Assembly (NCBI RefSeq): GCF_007066085.1
Contig: NZ_CP041405.1
Location: forward strand, 2,170,001 to 2,234,000
Length of the DNA stretch: 64,000 bases
Reading direction: 5' to 3'
Source: Paenibacillus thiaminolyticus
GTDB taxonomy: Bacteria > Bacillota > Bacilli > Paenibacillales > Paenibacillaceae
In this document: positions 27,159 to 35,726 of the stretch, piece by piece
Numbering within the stretch: position 1 is the stretch's first letter
Layout: each line of letters opens with the position of its first letter
Translations under genes and position numbers: made by a program
The notes under the pieces: generated by a model
Seen by the model: the letters and a program-made list of their open reading frames with translations, nothing else
What the model was told of the DNA's origin: nothing
Database searches by the model: none

Positions 27159-27800
27159 CTACACAGGCAGCCGCAGAACCTGGCCCGGCTTGATTTGATT
27201 CGGATCCGGGCCGATCTGCTTTTTATTGTCAGGGATGCGGTAGATGTCGCCGTGGCGTGCGCCATTTCCAAGAAACCGCTTGGCGATGCCCCACAGCGTA
27301 TCACCCGGCTTCACGGTGTAGGTTGCCGGAGGCGGCGGCGCGGCGCGTCCGGCAGACGCGGCTGTTCCGCTTGACTTCGCCTTCTGGCCTTTTTCCGGAA
27401 CCATGATCATCTTGGCTTGCACCAGCTCAATCGAATATTGAGCGTCACCATGCCCGCCCAGCCACGTATGGTCAAATGTCTGGATATACACATCGTGATT
27501 GATCGGCGTCTCGGTAATCAGCAGCTTCAGTTTTTGGCCTTTATCGCGCCAGCCGGACAATAGCCCCGCAATCGCTTGCGGGGACTGCCAGGACTTGACG
27601 GTCACGCTGTCCTTCCGCGCTTCTCCGGGGAAGATTCCCTCCCAGTTGAACCGTGTCGGCACCGTGCCGCGCGGTATCGTGAACTCGCCCAGCGCAATGC
27701 TCTGATACGTGACCATGCGCGCGGCCGTAGCAGCCGTGACCTGCTGCGGGTTCAACGGAAACAGCAATCTTCTTGAACCATCCGACAAGTAGAAATCCAT
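27159..27800 (-). CDS. xkdP: XkdP-family LysM tail protein (operon B)
   Basis: 213 residues from ATG 27800 (MDFYLSDGSRRLLFPLNPQ), with GGGAGG 6 nt upstream; the longer open frame upstream runs through a dispersed repeat and is not supported. A C-terminal LysM domain begins near residue 160 (YTVKPGDTLWGIAKRFLG) after an Ala/Pro linker. Tail-tip assembly or wall anchoring. Confidence 0.87.
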   Translation of the reverse strand: MDFYLSDGSRRLLFPLNPQQVTAATAARMVTYQSIALGEFTIPRGTVPTRFNWEGIFPGEARKDSVTVKSWQSPQAIAGLLSGWRDKGQKLKLLITETPINHDVYIQTFDHTWLGGHGDAQYSIELVQAKMIMVPEKGQKAKSSGTAASAGRAAPPPPATYTVKPGDTLWGIAKRFLGNGARHGDIYRIPDNKKQIGPDPNQIKPGQVLRLPV

Positions 27801-27815
27801 ATGCGCCTCCCTTAT

Positions 27816-27880
27816 AGTGCGTGTTGAAAAAGGCCGTCTCTCAGCACCGAGAAGGTGGCTTGAGCTCGAAGCGGTTTGGC
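27816..27880 (-). repeat. Dispersed repeat copy 1 (about 60 bp, hairpin-rich)
   Basis: Plus-strand AGTGCGTGTTGAAAAAGGCC, then CAGCACCG and GCTTGAGCTCGAA, matches AGTGCGTGTTCAAAAGGCC..CAGCACCGG..GCTTGAATTCGAA at 43882-43941. It lies in the 100-bp gap between the tape-measure stop and the xkdP start, the largest gap inside the operon B baseplate block. Confidence 0.65.
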
Positions 27881-27903
27881 GATGAGCCGATTCCCCGGTT
27901 CTT

Positions 27904-30900
27904 TTATACACGGTTTTGCGCGGCATCTTCGATCTTCTGCGCAATCACGCCGCCAATATAGTCCGCGATTTCTTCGCCGTTCCGGCGGAGCGAATCGAGC
28001 AGATTATCGCCGCTGCCTTCCAGCGTGAAGTTCAGCGTCACGCCGCCAAGATGGATGCCGCCCAGGCTCTTGGAAGAGCTGGCGGTTGATAATCCGGCCT
28101 CTTCCGTCAACGCCGGGGCGCTAAGGTTCATTTCCGGTCCGCCAGCCAAGCCGCCCATGGCATAAGGCTGCACGCCAAGCATATAGCCGGCTTGCTGCCA
28201 CAGCGACAGCCCACGCGCTCGCTTGCCTGGAGAGAGAGGCACGATCATTTCCGGCCCTGCCTCGCCAACCAGCCCGATGTGGGGGCGGGTTATAAATCCG
28301 CCGTGGGCGTAAGCTTTAACCCCATGGTGGCCGCTTGTGTGAAGACCGGTAATTTCCGAACCCCGGTCCCTCACGTCACCAACCCAGTCTGACACGGGCT
28401 GGGCCACGTTTTGGTCGAACCAGTTCGTTAGATCAGACCACACATTTTGCACCCAATTTTTCGCTTCTCCGAACCTGTCCTGTATCCAGCCAGAAGCATT
28501 TTCCGCCCCTGTTTTGATCGGGTCCCATATGTTCGTTCCGAACCAGCCAGACACATCCGACCACGTATTTGTCAGCTCTTCTTTCGTTTCGCCCCAACGG
28601 GTGGAAAACCATTGACCTGCAATGTCCGCGCCTTCCTTAAGCGGGGTCCACACCGTTTCATCGAACCAACCGGATATCTCCGCCCATTGTTCGGTTATCC
28701 AGGCTTTGGATTCATCCCATATATCCGACAACCACTGACCTGCAATCGCTGCGCCTTCCTTGATCGGTAGCCAGACCGTCTCGTCAAACCAGGAAGCAAA
28801 CGGATCCCAAATGGACTTAACCATTTCGCTTCCCATGTCCCACAGGCCGACGGTAAAGTTGATCGTGTTAATGCCTGCGTCTTTGAGTGGCGTCCAGACG
28901 TTCGAGCCGAACCAGTCGCTGATGCCGTTCCATTGATTCGTTATCCAAGTTTTGGCTTTACCCCATTGGTCAGTTAACCACTGTCCTGCCGCAGCGGCGC
29001 CTTCCTTGAGCGGCGACCACACGGATGAATCAAACCAGGATACGAGGTTTTCCCACTCTGTCCCAATCCATTCACCAAGTGCGCTACCGCCCAACGAGCC
29101 GATAATACCGCCCACCGTACCACCGATAACCGTTCCGACTCCGGGAATCACGGAACCGATAGCAGCACCGGCAGCAGATCCAGCGGCAAATCCGCCCCAA
29201 CCTCCGATCGTTCCGCCGATAGCCTGATTTCGTTCTTCTCCTGGTTCGGCAGCAGCGATATTGACCGCATCCAAAAGAAATGAAAAAGGAAGCTTCACTC
29301 TACCCCCAGTTCGGGCTAGGAAGCCCAAACCCTTGCCATTCCCACCTTGGAACCATTTGGGCATCCAGCTTGTCTTCGGAGTTGGAAGCGAGAAGCGAGA
29401 CGCTTTACCCACTTCGTCATACCGGCCAAGCTGCCCGGCGTTGGCCATACGCACGACGTCGTCCCGGCTATAGGTGCGATCCAGCGGAATGCTGCGCCAG
29501 TATCGCTTCCCGGCGGGACGATAATTCCGCGGGAATTGCGCCGCCGGACCCGGCTGGCCGCCAAACGCCCTCTCCAGCTCGTTATACCGCCCGAGCTGTC
29601 CGGCGTTGGCCATGCGCACGACTTCGTCCCTGCGATATGTGCGATCCAGCGGGATGCTGCGCCAGTACCGCTTCCCGGCGGGACGGTAATCCGGCGGGAG
29701 CTGTGCCGCCGGGCCCGGCATCGCGTCCGCTGCCGTGGTGCCGCCAAGCCAGCGGCGATACCATGGCGAACGCTTGGCGGTGCCGGCGCGGGCGGTTCGC
29801 GTAGCGGCGGTTGCTGTCGTCTCGGCCATGGTGGCGGACGATCCGCCTCCAATCCACTTTCTCGCATTTTTATAGAACTTTTTCCCCTTACCTAGGAACT
29901 GGACGGTCTTGGATAGGATCCAAGCATCCATCATCAGCGCCAGCGTCTGACCCAGCGGACTGCTTGTATCGCCGCCGAGCCAGGTTGGCTGCACATTTTT
30001 GAACGCCTCGAGAGCCTTGCCCACGATTTTCCCCGCATCGAATGCTTCCAGGAAGGCCTCGAGGAAGGCCCGTCCGGCTGTGGAACCGGCTTGAACGAAT
30101 GGCGAAGCATCTACATCCGCCTCTTTGGAAGCCATACCAAGCGCCCCCATAAGGTAGCCGCCAAGCGCTCCGCCCAGGGCCGCCCCGATCTTGTGCGCGG
30201 CTTCGATCACCCGTTCGCGTCCGCCTCCGCCCCACCATTCGTTGAAGGGAGCGACCACAATTTCATCCCATAGCAACCGGATTTTCCCGAACACGCCGGC
30301 GTTGTTCCAGGCATCCGAATCCATAATGTCGAGCAGCTTCGTAAAGACATGGTTGATTTTCCCGCCGATCATGTCCGCCAGCCCATTGCTTTGCGTAAAC
30401 GCTTCGGCAATCCGGTCGATCCAGGCTCTCAAGGCCGGCACGGCTTGCATTCCAATCGAGATCGCGATGCCTTCCCATGCGCCGGACAGCCGCCGGATGG
30501 AACCGAGCAGGGTGTCCTCCTGAATTTTGGACATCTTCTTGGCGGCGCCTTGCGCCTGCTCCAGCTGCTTAGCATAGGCCGCGAAGCTTTCCGATCCCAT
30601 GTTCAGCAAGATGGAAGCGGCATCGGCTGTTTCCGTGCCGAACGCACTGGCCACATCGGCAAGCCGCAGTCCCTTGCGTTCGACTTCCGCCATGAATGGA
30701 GTCAATCCCTTGAACGCGCGCTGCGCGTCCCACAGGTTCAGCCCCATCTCCTTCAGCTTCTTCGCCGCAGGACTCGATGCGTCGTTAAGCTGCGAAAGCA
30801 TGAGGCTCATGGCCTGGCCTGCGCGTTCGCCCTGAATGCCATGACTGGACAGCACCCCGATAGCGGCAGCCATCTGCTCGATAGCGATGTTCGCGTCTGC

Positions 30901-31674
30901 CGCGGCCGGAGCCGCAAGGGAGAACGCGCTGCCCAACTGCGAGATGCTCGTGTTCGCCGTCGCGGCCGTTTTGGCCATGACATCTACGACCCGTTCAAGC
31001 TGCGCCGCGGGCATGCGCATGCCGAGCAGCACGCCCGATGCCAGGTTCGCCGCTTCGGCCAGATCCATTTGCCCGGCAGAGGCAAGCAGCAAGGTCGGGC
31101 TAATCCCGGCGAGCACTTGCTTGGCAGTGAAACCGGCTCCAGCGAGAGCGCCCATGGCATCCGCAACCTGAGTGGCCGTAAAAGGCATCGATGTGCCCAA
31201 CTCACGGGCACGCTGATTGAGCGCAGCAAAGTCTTGCGCATTGGCATTGGTGGCCATCCGGACGTTGGCCATGCTCTGCTCGAACTTCGCAGCGGTCCGG
31301 AACAGACCCGCCAGCCCGGACGCAGCGGCTCCAAGCGCCGGGCCGAGTAATGCTATGCCGCCGCTGACCAGCCGGCCAAGCATACGCAATGGCCGGGTAG
31401 CGTAATCAAGGATGCGAACTGTAAATCGGAACGTTTTCCCTGATATGGACTGCACTCGAGCATTAATCGCGACCAGCGTGTCAGATGCCCGATCCGCTGC
31501 ATGGACCGCCATCTGCCACCGGGTCCGGTTCATCCGTTCGAGCTGCTTGCGCGTGCGTTCTACGCTTTTGTCCAGCTTGCTCACTTTACCTTCTATTTTC
31601 GACAGAGCAGGTTCGGAACGATCGTCGACGGCCACGGATATATCTATGCGATAGGCTTCTTTCGCCACCCGCAA
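27904..31674 (-). CDS. Tail tape-measure protein (operon B, long form)
   Basis: 1256 residues starting at TTG 31674, which directly follows the stop of the frameshifted chaperone reading frame. The N-terminus holds a coiled coil (SKIEGKVSKLDKSVERTRKQ) and a PhageMin/TP901-type core (ELGTSMPFTATQVADAMGAL). It continues with a duplicated 47-residue segment, a Gly-rich membrane-like stretch (GTVIGGTVGGIIGSLGG) and about six Trp-rich repeats. The C-terminal GLVGEAGPEMIVPLSPG is common in Gram-positive tape measures. Almost twice the length of tape measure A. It determines tail length and may take part in membrane penetration (family knowledge). Confidence 0.87.
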   Translation of the reverse strand: MRVAKEAYRIDISVAVDDRSEPALSKIEGKVSKLDKSVERTRKQLERMNRTRWQMAVHAADRASDTLVAINARVQSISGKTFRFTVRILDYATRPLRMLGRLVSGGIALLGPALGAAASGLAGLFRTAAKFEQSMANVRMATNANAQDFAALNQRARELGTSMPFTATQVADAMGALAGAGFTAKQVLAGISPTLLLASAGQMDLAEAANLASGVLLGMRMPAAQLERVVDVMAKTAATANTSISQLGSAFSLAAPAAADANIAIEQMAAAIGVLSSHGIQGERAGQAMSLMLSQLNDASSPAAKKLKEMGLNLWDAQRAFKGLTPFMAEVERKGLRLADVASAFGTETADAASILLNMGSESFAAYAKQLEQAQGAAKKMSKIQEDTLLGSIRRLSGAWEGIAISIGMQAVPALRAWIDRIAEAFTQSNGLADMIGGKINHVFTKLLDIMDSDAWNNAGVFGKIRLLWDEIVVAPFNEWWGGGGRERVIEAAHKIGAALGGALGGYLMGALGMASKEADVDASPFVQAGSTAGRAFLEAFLEAFDAGKIVGKALEAFKNVQPTWLGGDTSSPLGQTLALMMDAWILSKTVQFLGKGKKFYKNARKWIGGGSSATMAETTATAATRTARAGTAKRSPWYRRWLGGTTAADAMPGPAAQLPPDYRPAGKRYWRSIPLDRTYRRDEVVRMANAGQLGRYNELERAFGGQPGPAAQFPRNYRPAGKRYWRSIPLDRTYSRDDVVRMANAGQLGRYDEVGKASRFSLPTPKTSWMPKWFQGGNGKGLGFLARTGGRVKLPFSFLLDAVNIAAAEPGEERNQAIGGTIGGWGGFAAGSAAGAAIGSVIPGVGTVIGGTVGGIIGSLGGSALGEWIGTEWENLVSWFDSSVWSPLKEGAAAAGQWLTDQWGKAKTWITNQWNGISDWFGSNVWTPLKDAGINTINFTVGLWDMGSEMVKSIWDPFASWFDETVWLPIKEGAAIAGQWLSDIWDESKAWITEQWAEISGWFDETVWTPLKEGADIAGQWFSTRWGETKEELTNTWSDVSGWFGTNIWDPIKTGAENASGWIQDRFGEAKNWVQNVWSDLTNWFDQNVAQPVSDWVGDVRDRGSEITGLHTSGHHGVKAYAHGGFITRPHIGLVGEAGPEMIVPLSPGKRARGLSLWQQAGYMLGVQPYAMGGLAGGPEMNLSAPALTEEAGLSTASSSKSLGGIHLGGVTLNFTLEGSGDNLLDSLRRNGEEIADYIGGVIAQKIEDAAQNRV
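28380..29060 (-). repeat. Trp-rich repeats in tape measure B
   Basis: About six copies of a roughly 42-residue unit: WF, a few residues, VWTPLKEGA, then GQW, W.E.K.W and W.EISG. Examples are WFDETVWLPIKEGA and WFDETVWTPLKEGA. Spacing and amphipathic helices fit a periodic tape-measure section. Confidence 0.7.
29415..29719 (-). repeat. 165-bp-period tandem duplication inside tape measure B
   Basis: Two copies (29415-29555 and 29580-29719) encode KRYWRSIPLDRTYxRDxV followed by VRMANAGQLGRY with few differences. Their DNA similarity is much higher than in the rest of the gene, indicating a fairly recent internal duplication. Confidence 0.8.
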
Positions 31675-32348
31675 TCACCCTCTTCCCAGCGATGCAGCTC
31701 GCTTCCGTTCCTCTATCTCGGATTCCAGCGCCAGCTTGGTGCTGACAAGACAAAAAAGCCGCTCTCCTTCGGGCAGCTTCATCACCTCGCTAGGGAATTT
31801 CCCCTGGCGCTGGAAAATATGATGCAGGAGGGTGGCAACCCCTCCTGCTTCTATCAGTTTTTTATGACTTCCTCCGCCTCGCTGCTCTCGTCATCATCCA
31901 GATCATAGCCCGACAGACGGTCGATCTGCTCGATGATCGCATCCTTTTCTCCAGGGAGCAGAACCTTGTCAATGAGCTGTACGCCGCTGATGACATTGAG
32001 CTGATCCCAGGCCGCCTTGTTGTTCCATACTTTTTGCTGATCTTCGGACACCGTCGCCTCATAGATCAGATACGAGCGGTATCTCGCCGTATCGGTGTCG
32101 TCCGGCATTTTGATGCCGCCCAGGCGGCGGTTTTTCTTATACTTGGTCGCCTTGTCCCGGCACGCGTTATATTCCGCCTCCGCCAACGGACGAATGCCGA
32201 AGCGGAAGAACACCTTTCCTTTGCGGGCGATCTCGATGACTTGCCGTTCTCCTTCCGTGCTCGCCGCCGCATCCAGAAGACCGCGCAGGATATCCGTTTC
32301 GTTGGCCAAAAGCGTTTCGGACTGGATCGGTTCATTGTCTTTTTTCAT
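31675..32348 (-). CDS. Tail assembly chaperone, -1 frameshift fusion product (operon B)
   Basis: Predicted long product: the XkdN-like 164 residues up to the slippery site at 31863-31857, then the -1 frame to a TGA at 31675-31677 with no intervening stop. The extension of about 60 residues contains SEVMKLPEGERLFCLVSTKL and ends RKRAASLGRG. It shares the pattern L.LPE.ER with the operon A extension, so the second frame is under coding constraint. The tape-measure start codon follows immediately. Confidence 0.75.
31824..31863 (-). promoter_or_regulatory. Programmed -1 frameshift signal (slippery heptamer and hairpin), operon B
   Basis: Zero-frame ATA AAA AAC TGA includes A AAA AAC (31863-31857). 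After 8 nt GCAGGAGGG (31848-31840) pairs perfectly with CCCTCCTGC (31832-31824) over a 7-nt loop. The sequence differs from the operon A stem but keeps the same geometry. Confidence 0.8.
31854..32348 (-). CDS. xkdN: XkdN-like tail assembly chaperone, short product (operon B)
   Basis: 164 residues. GLLDAAASTEGERQVIEIAR, AEYNACRDKATKYKKNRR and IDKVLLPGEKDAIIEQIDRL agree with the family; the C-terminus is acidic (DDDESSEAEEVIKN) and stops on the slippery site. It holds the invariant position between tube and tape measure. Confidence 0.85.
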   Translation of the reverse strand: MKKDNEPIQSETLLANETDILRGLLDAAASTEGERQVIEIARKGKVFFRFGIRPLAEAEYNACRDKATKYKKNRRLGGIKMPDDTDTARYRSYLIYEATVSEDQQKVWNNKAAWDQLNVISGVQLIDKVLLPGEKDAIIEQIDRLSGYDLDDDESSEAEEVIKN

Positions 32349-32386
32349 GAATATCTATCCTCCATTAAGTTGTTGCTCTCTCGAGA

Positions 32387-32833
32387 TTAGCGGCTTGCAC
32401 GGATGATGCCGGTGAAATTAAATACGGCATCCGGCGCTTGCGAGCGCAAGCTGTCGACCAGGCGCTTGAACAGTACCGCATCGCGGACCACCGTCTCGGT
32501 AAAGGTCAGCGTCATGCTATAGCTCTGCATTAATGCCCAGGTATGCTTTTGGCCTGCCGGCTGGTAATCGCTGTTCGTCACGTTGAGCTGGGCCTGCCAA
32601 GTGTTCACTTCGGCAAGGAAGGTGCCCTCGCCGTCGTATAGCTCCCCATTGTATCCTCTGGACACATTCCGGAAATCGAAGGCGCCGCGATCCAGCATCT
32701 GCTGAATGTCGGGCGGGCTGTTGACCCGGAAGCTCCATGAGCGGTTAATAATCTCGCCTACCTGCACATTGGCGATGTCGATGCTTCCATCAGGAACGCA
32801 GTCGCGGAAAATATAACGTGCGTCTTGTGCCAT
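32387..32833 (-). CDS. xkdM: XkdM-like tail tube protein (operon B)
   Basis: 148 residues. ARYIFRDCVPDGSIDIANVQ at the start and SMTLTFTETVVRDAVLFKRL near the end fit the tube fold. It follows the sheath by 18 nt with a GGAGG before the start. Clearly diverged from the operon A tube. Confidence 0.82.
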   Translation of the reverse strand: MAQDARYIFRDCVPDGSIDIANVQVGEIINRSWSFRVNSPPDIQQMLDRGAFDFRNVSRGYNGELYDGEGTFLAEVNTWQAQLNVTNSDYQPAGQKHTWALMQSYSMTLTFTETVVRDAVLFKRLVDSLRSQAPDAVFNFTGIIRASR

Positions 32834-32851
32834 TGTTGTTCCTCCTTACGG

Positions 32852-34270
32852 TTACGCAGATTGCGGCGAGAATTGGAAGCCGAAATCCAGGTATATTTTT
32901 TCGATGCTGTCCAGGTCGACCAGATCCGAGAAGCGGAACCAAGCCGCATCGCCTTGCGGCGGGTAATTAGGGTCCACGATCAGTTGACCGCTTTCCAGAC
33001 CGCCCTCGCGGATCATCGTCTGGATGATGCCGTTCGCAATCGTCACGACAAAGGCGCGCCCATCCGCGTTGTTATTCCATTTGCCGAGGTATGGATGCAG
33101 CGTGTACACGATCCGATCGATAAGCTCATAGCGCGTGCGGGTGCGGCGAATTTTTTTCCAGCCTTCGTCTTCATCAGCCAGAAGCGTTACTTTCGTGTTG
33201 ATGCCATAATCAATTTGCGCCATGCCGTCCGGGTTGAGCGAGAAGGTAAGCATCCCGGATTGAATCGCTTCTTTGTACTGCGCATTCGTCAGTTCCCCGA
33301 CCAGATCGATGGAACCGGTCATAGGAACATGCGTCAAGCTGGCATTGTACGCGCTCGAAGCAATGACGCCGGCAACCCGGGCAGCCGCTCTTGCGCCTTC
33401 CACGGGACCGTTGGCGGTCCGAAATCCGTTGCCGACATAGACGATGGCAAAATCATTGAAGGCTATGGCATTCGTCTTGCGCGTCGCAAACGGAACGCTG
33501 GTCGGTTCGCCGACCACGCCGATGATTCGCCCGCCGCCTTCGGCAAGCATTCGCTTCACGAAGGAATGGAGAGAGGCATGAACGGAGGCGTCCTCCGAAT
33601 CTACAATTACGGTATCGAAAAATTGGCGTTCGAGACGTTCAAACGCATTCGCATAGTCTGCACCGGTAACGATTGGGTCTGCACCGCCCGTAAGCGGGGC
33701 ATCCAGCAGCGCATCGAGTTCCCCGGATCCGTCCGCTATTTTTGCCGCCGTCAAGTACTGGCTCTGTTCATTGATGGCCGCGACAAGATGCTCCGGCTCG
33801 CTTCCTTTGGCGAACAGCAGCCGTTCCAGCTGGCGTGTATTTTCATGCAGCACGAACTCCCGCATGGTCACATCCTCCAGGGAGTCGCGGATCGTGACCG
33901 TCATCTGCCGCGTGGTTGGATACTTGGTGAGCAGCCGGACCACTTTGGCCGCCGGATCCGCGTTGTCGTTCAATTCAAGCGTGGCCTGGGTTCCCCCCGT
34001 GCCGGCGCGAACAGCCAACACCGTGCTGGCTCCGCCCGCAAAAATTTCCCGGATGCAATCCGAGCCCTGGCCGTCGCCAAGCTTCCCGGCCAATTCGCCG
34101 GGTGCTTCTACCGTTACGACTTGCGCAAGCGGTCCCCAGTTGGATTGGATCACGGCCGCAGCCACGCCGACGGTTCCTGTGACGACACGGGCGCCGCCGG
34201 CATTATGCCAACGGACATAGACGTCTGGCCGAATCTTCTGTTCCCCTAAAATAAACGTTGCCCCTGACAT
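32852..34270 (-). CDS. xkdK: Contractile tail sheath protein, XkdK (operon B)
   Basis: 472 residues of the tail sheath family: ILGEQKIRPDVYVRWHN at the N-terminus, QSNWGPLAQVVTVEAPGEL, and the C-terminal DLVDLDSIEKIYLDFGFQF. It lies 3 nt after the YkzM-like gene. Together with the operon A sheath it shows that both particles would be contractile (R-type). Confidence 0.9.
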   Translation of the reverse strand: MSGATFILGEQKIRPDVYVRWHNAGGARVVTGTVGVAAAVIQSNWGPLAQVVTVEAPGELAGKLGDGQGSDCIREIFAGGASTVLAVRAGTGGTQATLELNDNADPAAKVVRLLTKYPTTRQMTVTIRDSLEDVTMREFVLHENTRQLERLLFAKGSEPEHLVAAINEQSQYLTAAKIADGSGELDALLDAPLTGGADPIVTGADYANAFERLERQFFDTVIVDSEDASVHASLHSFVKRMLAEGGGRIIGVVGEPTSVPFATRKTNAIAFNDFAIVYVGNGFRTANGPVEGARAAARVAGVIASSAYNASLTHVPMTGSIDLVGELTNAQYKEAIQSGMLTFSLNPDGMAQIDYGINTKVTLLADEDEGWKKIRRTRTRYELIDRIVYTLHPYLGKWNNNADGRAFVVTIANGIIQTMIREGGLESGQLIVDPNYPPQGDAAWFRFSDLVDLDSIEKIYLDFGFQFSPQSA

Positions 34271-34273
34271 GGG

Positions 34274-34474
34274 CTACACCTGCCTTTTCTGAAATTGTTG
34301 AACTGCCTTTTCCGCTTCCGCTCGGGTCAAGCTGTCGGTAGGGACCCGGCGCAAGGCTCCCGCCATCGCATCGGCCGAGACACCGAATTGAGCGGAGGCA
34401 GCCATAATTTCCGCCTTCGTATAAGAGGCTTCCGGCTGCCGCTTTCTTGGTTTGGACTGTTTGGCTTCCGCCAT
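34274..34474 (-). CDS. YqzN/YkzM-like small protein (operon B)
   Basis: 66 residues from ATG 34474 (MAEAKQSKPRKRQPEASYTK) with CGGAGG 8 nt upstream. The basic N-terminus is followed by a helical domain (AEIMAASAQFGVSADAMAGA). Same place and YTKAE motif as the operon A protein. Function unknown. Confidence 0.7.
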   Translation of the reverse strand: MAEAKQSKPRKRQPEASYTKAEIMAASAQFGVSADAMAGALRRVPTDSLTRAEAEKAVQQFQKRQV

Positions 34475-34475
34475 G

Positions 34476-35321
34476 TTACGCACCTCCGATATGAATATGG
34501 TCGAGCAGCGGCGATGACGCCGCCGTCTGCAGGATGCCGAACCGGACATCAAGCGAGATCTGTCCGCTGCGGCAAGCGTCCTGGGTTCCGTCAGCCGATA
34601 CGCTCTGGATCAGCATCGGGGATTGATCCAGCATGCGCACCTGCCCGTCGAGCGCCAATTGCCGCACCGTCAGATCCAGCCAGCGGCTGCGCGCTTCCGC
34701 ATGCGGAACCAGCATATGCCCGCGCAGCGTCGCTTCGATCCAAGCACCCTGGCTCACCGTCTGGATGCTGCGGATCGCGGCCACACGCCAATATAAGGCG
34801 GGAGTATCCTCCGATGGATTCCAGGCTACGGGATCGGTCTCAATCTCCGGGAAGCGCGCGCGAGTCCATGCAGCCATCGCCGCCACCGGATCCGGATCCA
34901 GCGGCGTATGTGACATCCACCCCAGGGAAAACACTTCAAACTGGACACTTCGGGCAACCGCCTTGAGCTTCTCATCCACCGTGTCCGAGCCTGTGCCTAT
35001 GTACCGGAAGAGGATGGACTTGCCGCTGATGGCGTCCGTCAATCGTTGACGATCCAGCGCGGAGATGACGGCGGCGGCCAGGCTGTCCACATGCGGTAGC
35101 TCCGCAGGCGGCGCATACGGCGCCACTTCGATCTTGCAGCTGGAGCCTGCCCAGTCGTTCTCTACCGTCTCGGAGCCTATGGTGAGAACAAGGTAGGGCT
35201 TCGCTTCGCCCGCCTCCGCAGTGCCTGCGTCCAAAATCTTGCCGTTGACGGCCGGAATCCGATCGAGCAACCGCTGGCGGATAACACTGCGCAACGAAGC
35301 CCCCTCCAGATACTTATCCAT
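34476..35321 (-). CDS. Unrecognised head-proximal tail protein (operon B only)
   Basis: 281 residues from ATG 35321 (MDKYLEGASLRSVIRQRLLD). The first half (PYLVLTIGSETVENDWAGSS, PHVDSLAAAVISALDRQRL, ARSVQFEVFSLGWM) looks like a tail-terminator/completion domain. The second half (ALYWRVAAIRSIQTVSQGAW to GQISLDVRFGIL) is an additional beta-rich domain. Operon A has nothing comparable. It may replace the truncated terminator gene next to it, which is inference. The start overlaps the preceding short ORF. Confidence 0.6.
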   Translation of the reverse strand: MDKYLEGASLRSVIRQRLLDRIPAVNGKILDAGTAEAGEAKPYLVLTIGSETVENDWAGSSCKIEVAPYAPPAELPHVDSLAAAVISALDRQRLTDAISGKSILFRYIGTGSDTVDEKLKAVARSVQFEVFSLGWMSHTPLDPDPVAAMAAWTRARFPEIETDPVAWNPSEDTPALYWRVAAIRSIQTVSQGAWIEATLRGHMLVPHAEARSRWLDLTVRQLALDGQVRMLDQSPMLIQSVSADGTQDACRSGQISLDVRFGILQTAASSPLLDHIHIGGA

Positions 35322-35457
35322 CCCGAATCCGCTCCACCTGCGCCATTGCTTCCATCTTGCTGCCCGGATCCCGCTCTCGCAGCAGCACAAGCGCATACTG
35401 CACCCGGAAGCGCAGCGTATGATCCGGGTACTCATGGCTCATCTCGGCATTGTGCAT
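35314..35457 (-). pseudogene. Internally deleted tail terminator gene, first ORF of operon B
   Basis: 47-residue ORF beginning MHNAEMSHEYPDHTLRF with ribosome binding site GGGGGGAG. Its first four codons and last 40 match the start and end of the 143-residue operon A gene (18827-19258), while about 93 codons are missing in frame. The motif GCCGAGAT flanks both ends of the missing part in operon A, so deletion by recombination between short direct repeats explains it. A residual peptide could still be made. Confidence 0.65.
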
Positions 35458-35506
35458 TTCTTCTCCCCCCTGCAATCCGGCGTACGTTCCCGTGAAGCGG
35501 CCCCAT

Positions 35507-35541
35507 AATAAAAGACCACCCGGCATCATCATCCGAATGGT
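35507..35541 (-). terminator. Early hairpin terminator in the operon B leader
   Basis: Minus strand AGACCATTCGG, loop ATGATGATG, CCGGGTGGTCT, then TTTATTAT. An 11-bp stem including two U-G pairs. Same position relative to promoter and first gene as in operon A. Confidence 0.7.
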
Positions 35542-35609
35542 CTCTCCTAACGGTCTGCCCGTCGCCCGCCTTGACAGCAGGTCCAGCGGGCACACCACTT
35601 CACACTATC

Positions 35610-35655
35610 ATCTTATCACCCGATGCCGACCTTCCGCGTGCCAGCATCCGGCCAA
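35610..35655 (-). promoter_or_regulatory. Proposed late promoter of operon B
   Basis: Minus strand extended -10 TGATAAGAT (TAAGAT at 35615-35610) lacking a -35, with the 20-bp block TTGGCCGGATGCTGGCACGC (35655-35636) shared exactly with operon A. It lies just after the arpU-like gene, so it is distinct from arpU's own promoter. Confidence 0.5.
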
Positions 35656-35726
35656 CGAGCGGACATAGGGCAGGCCAGCGGCGGAACAGCCTGTGCCGCG
35701 CGGATCCTCTCCGGCGCATATCAGCG

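Noticed and set aside
27801..27944. N-terminal extension of XkdP in operon B
   Set aside because: The extra 48 residues are encoded by the dispersed repeat and overlap the end of the tape-measure gene; ATG 27800 has a strong ribosome binding site.
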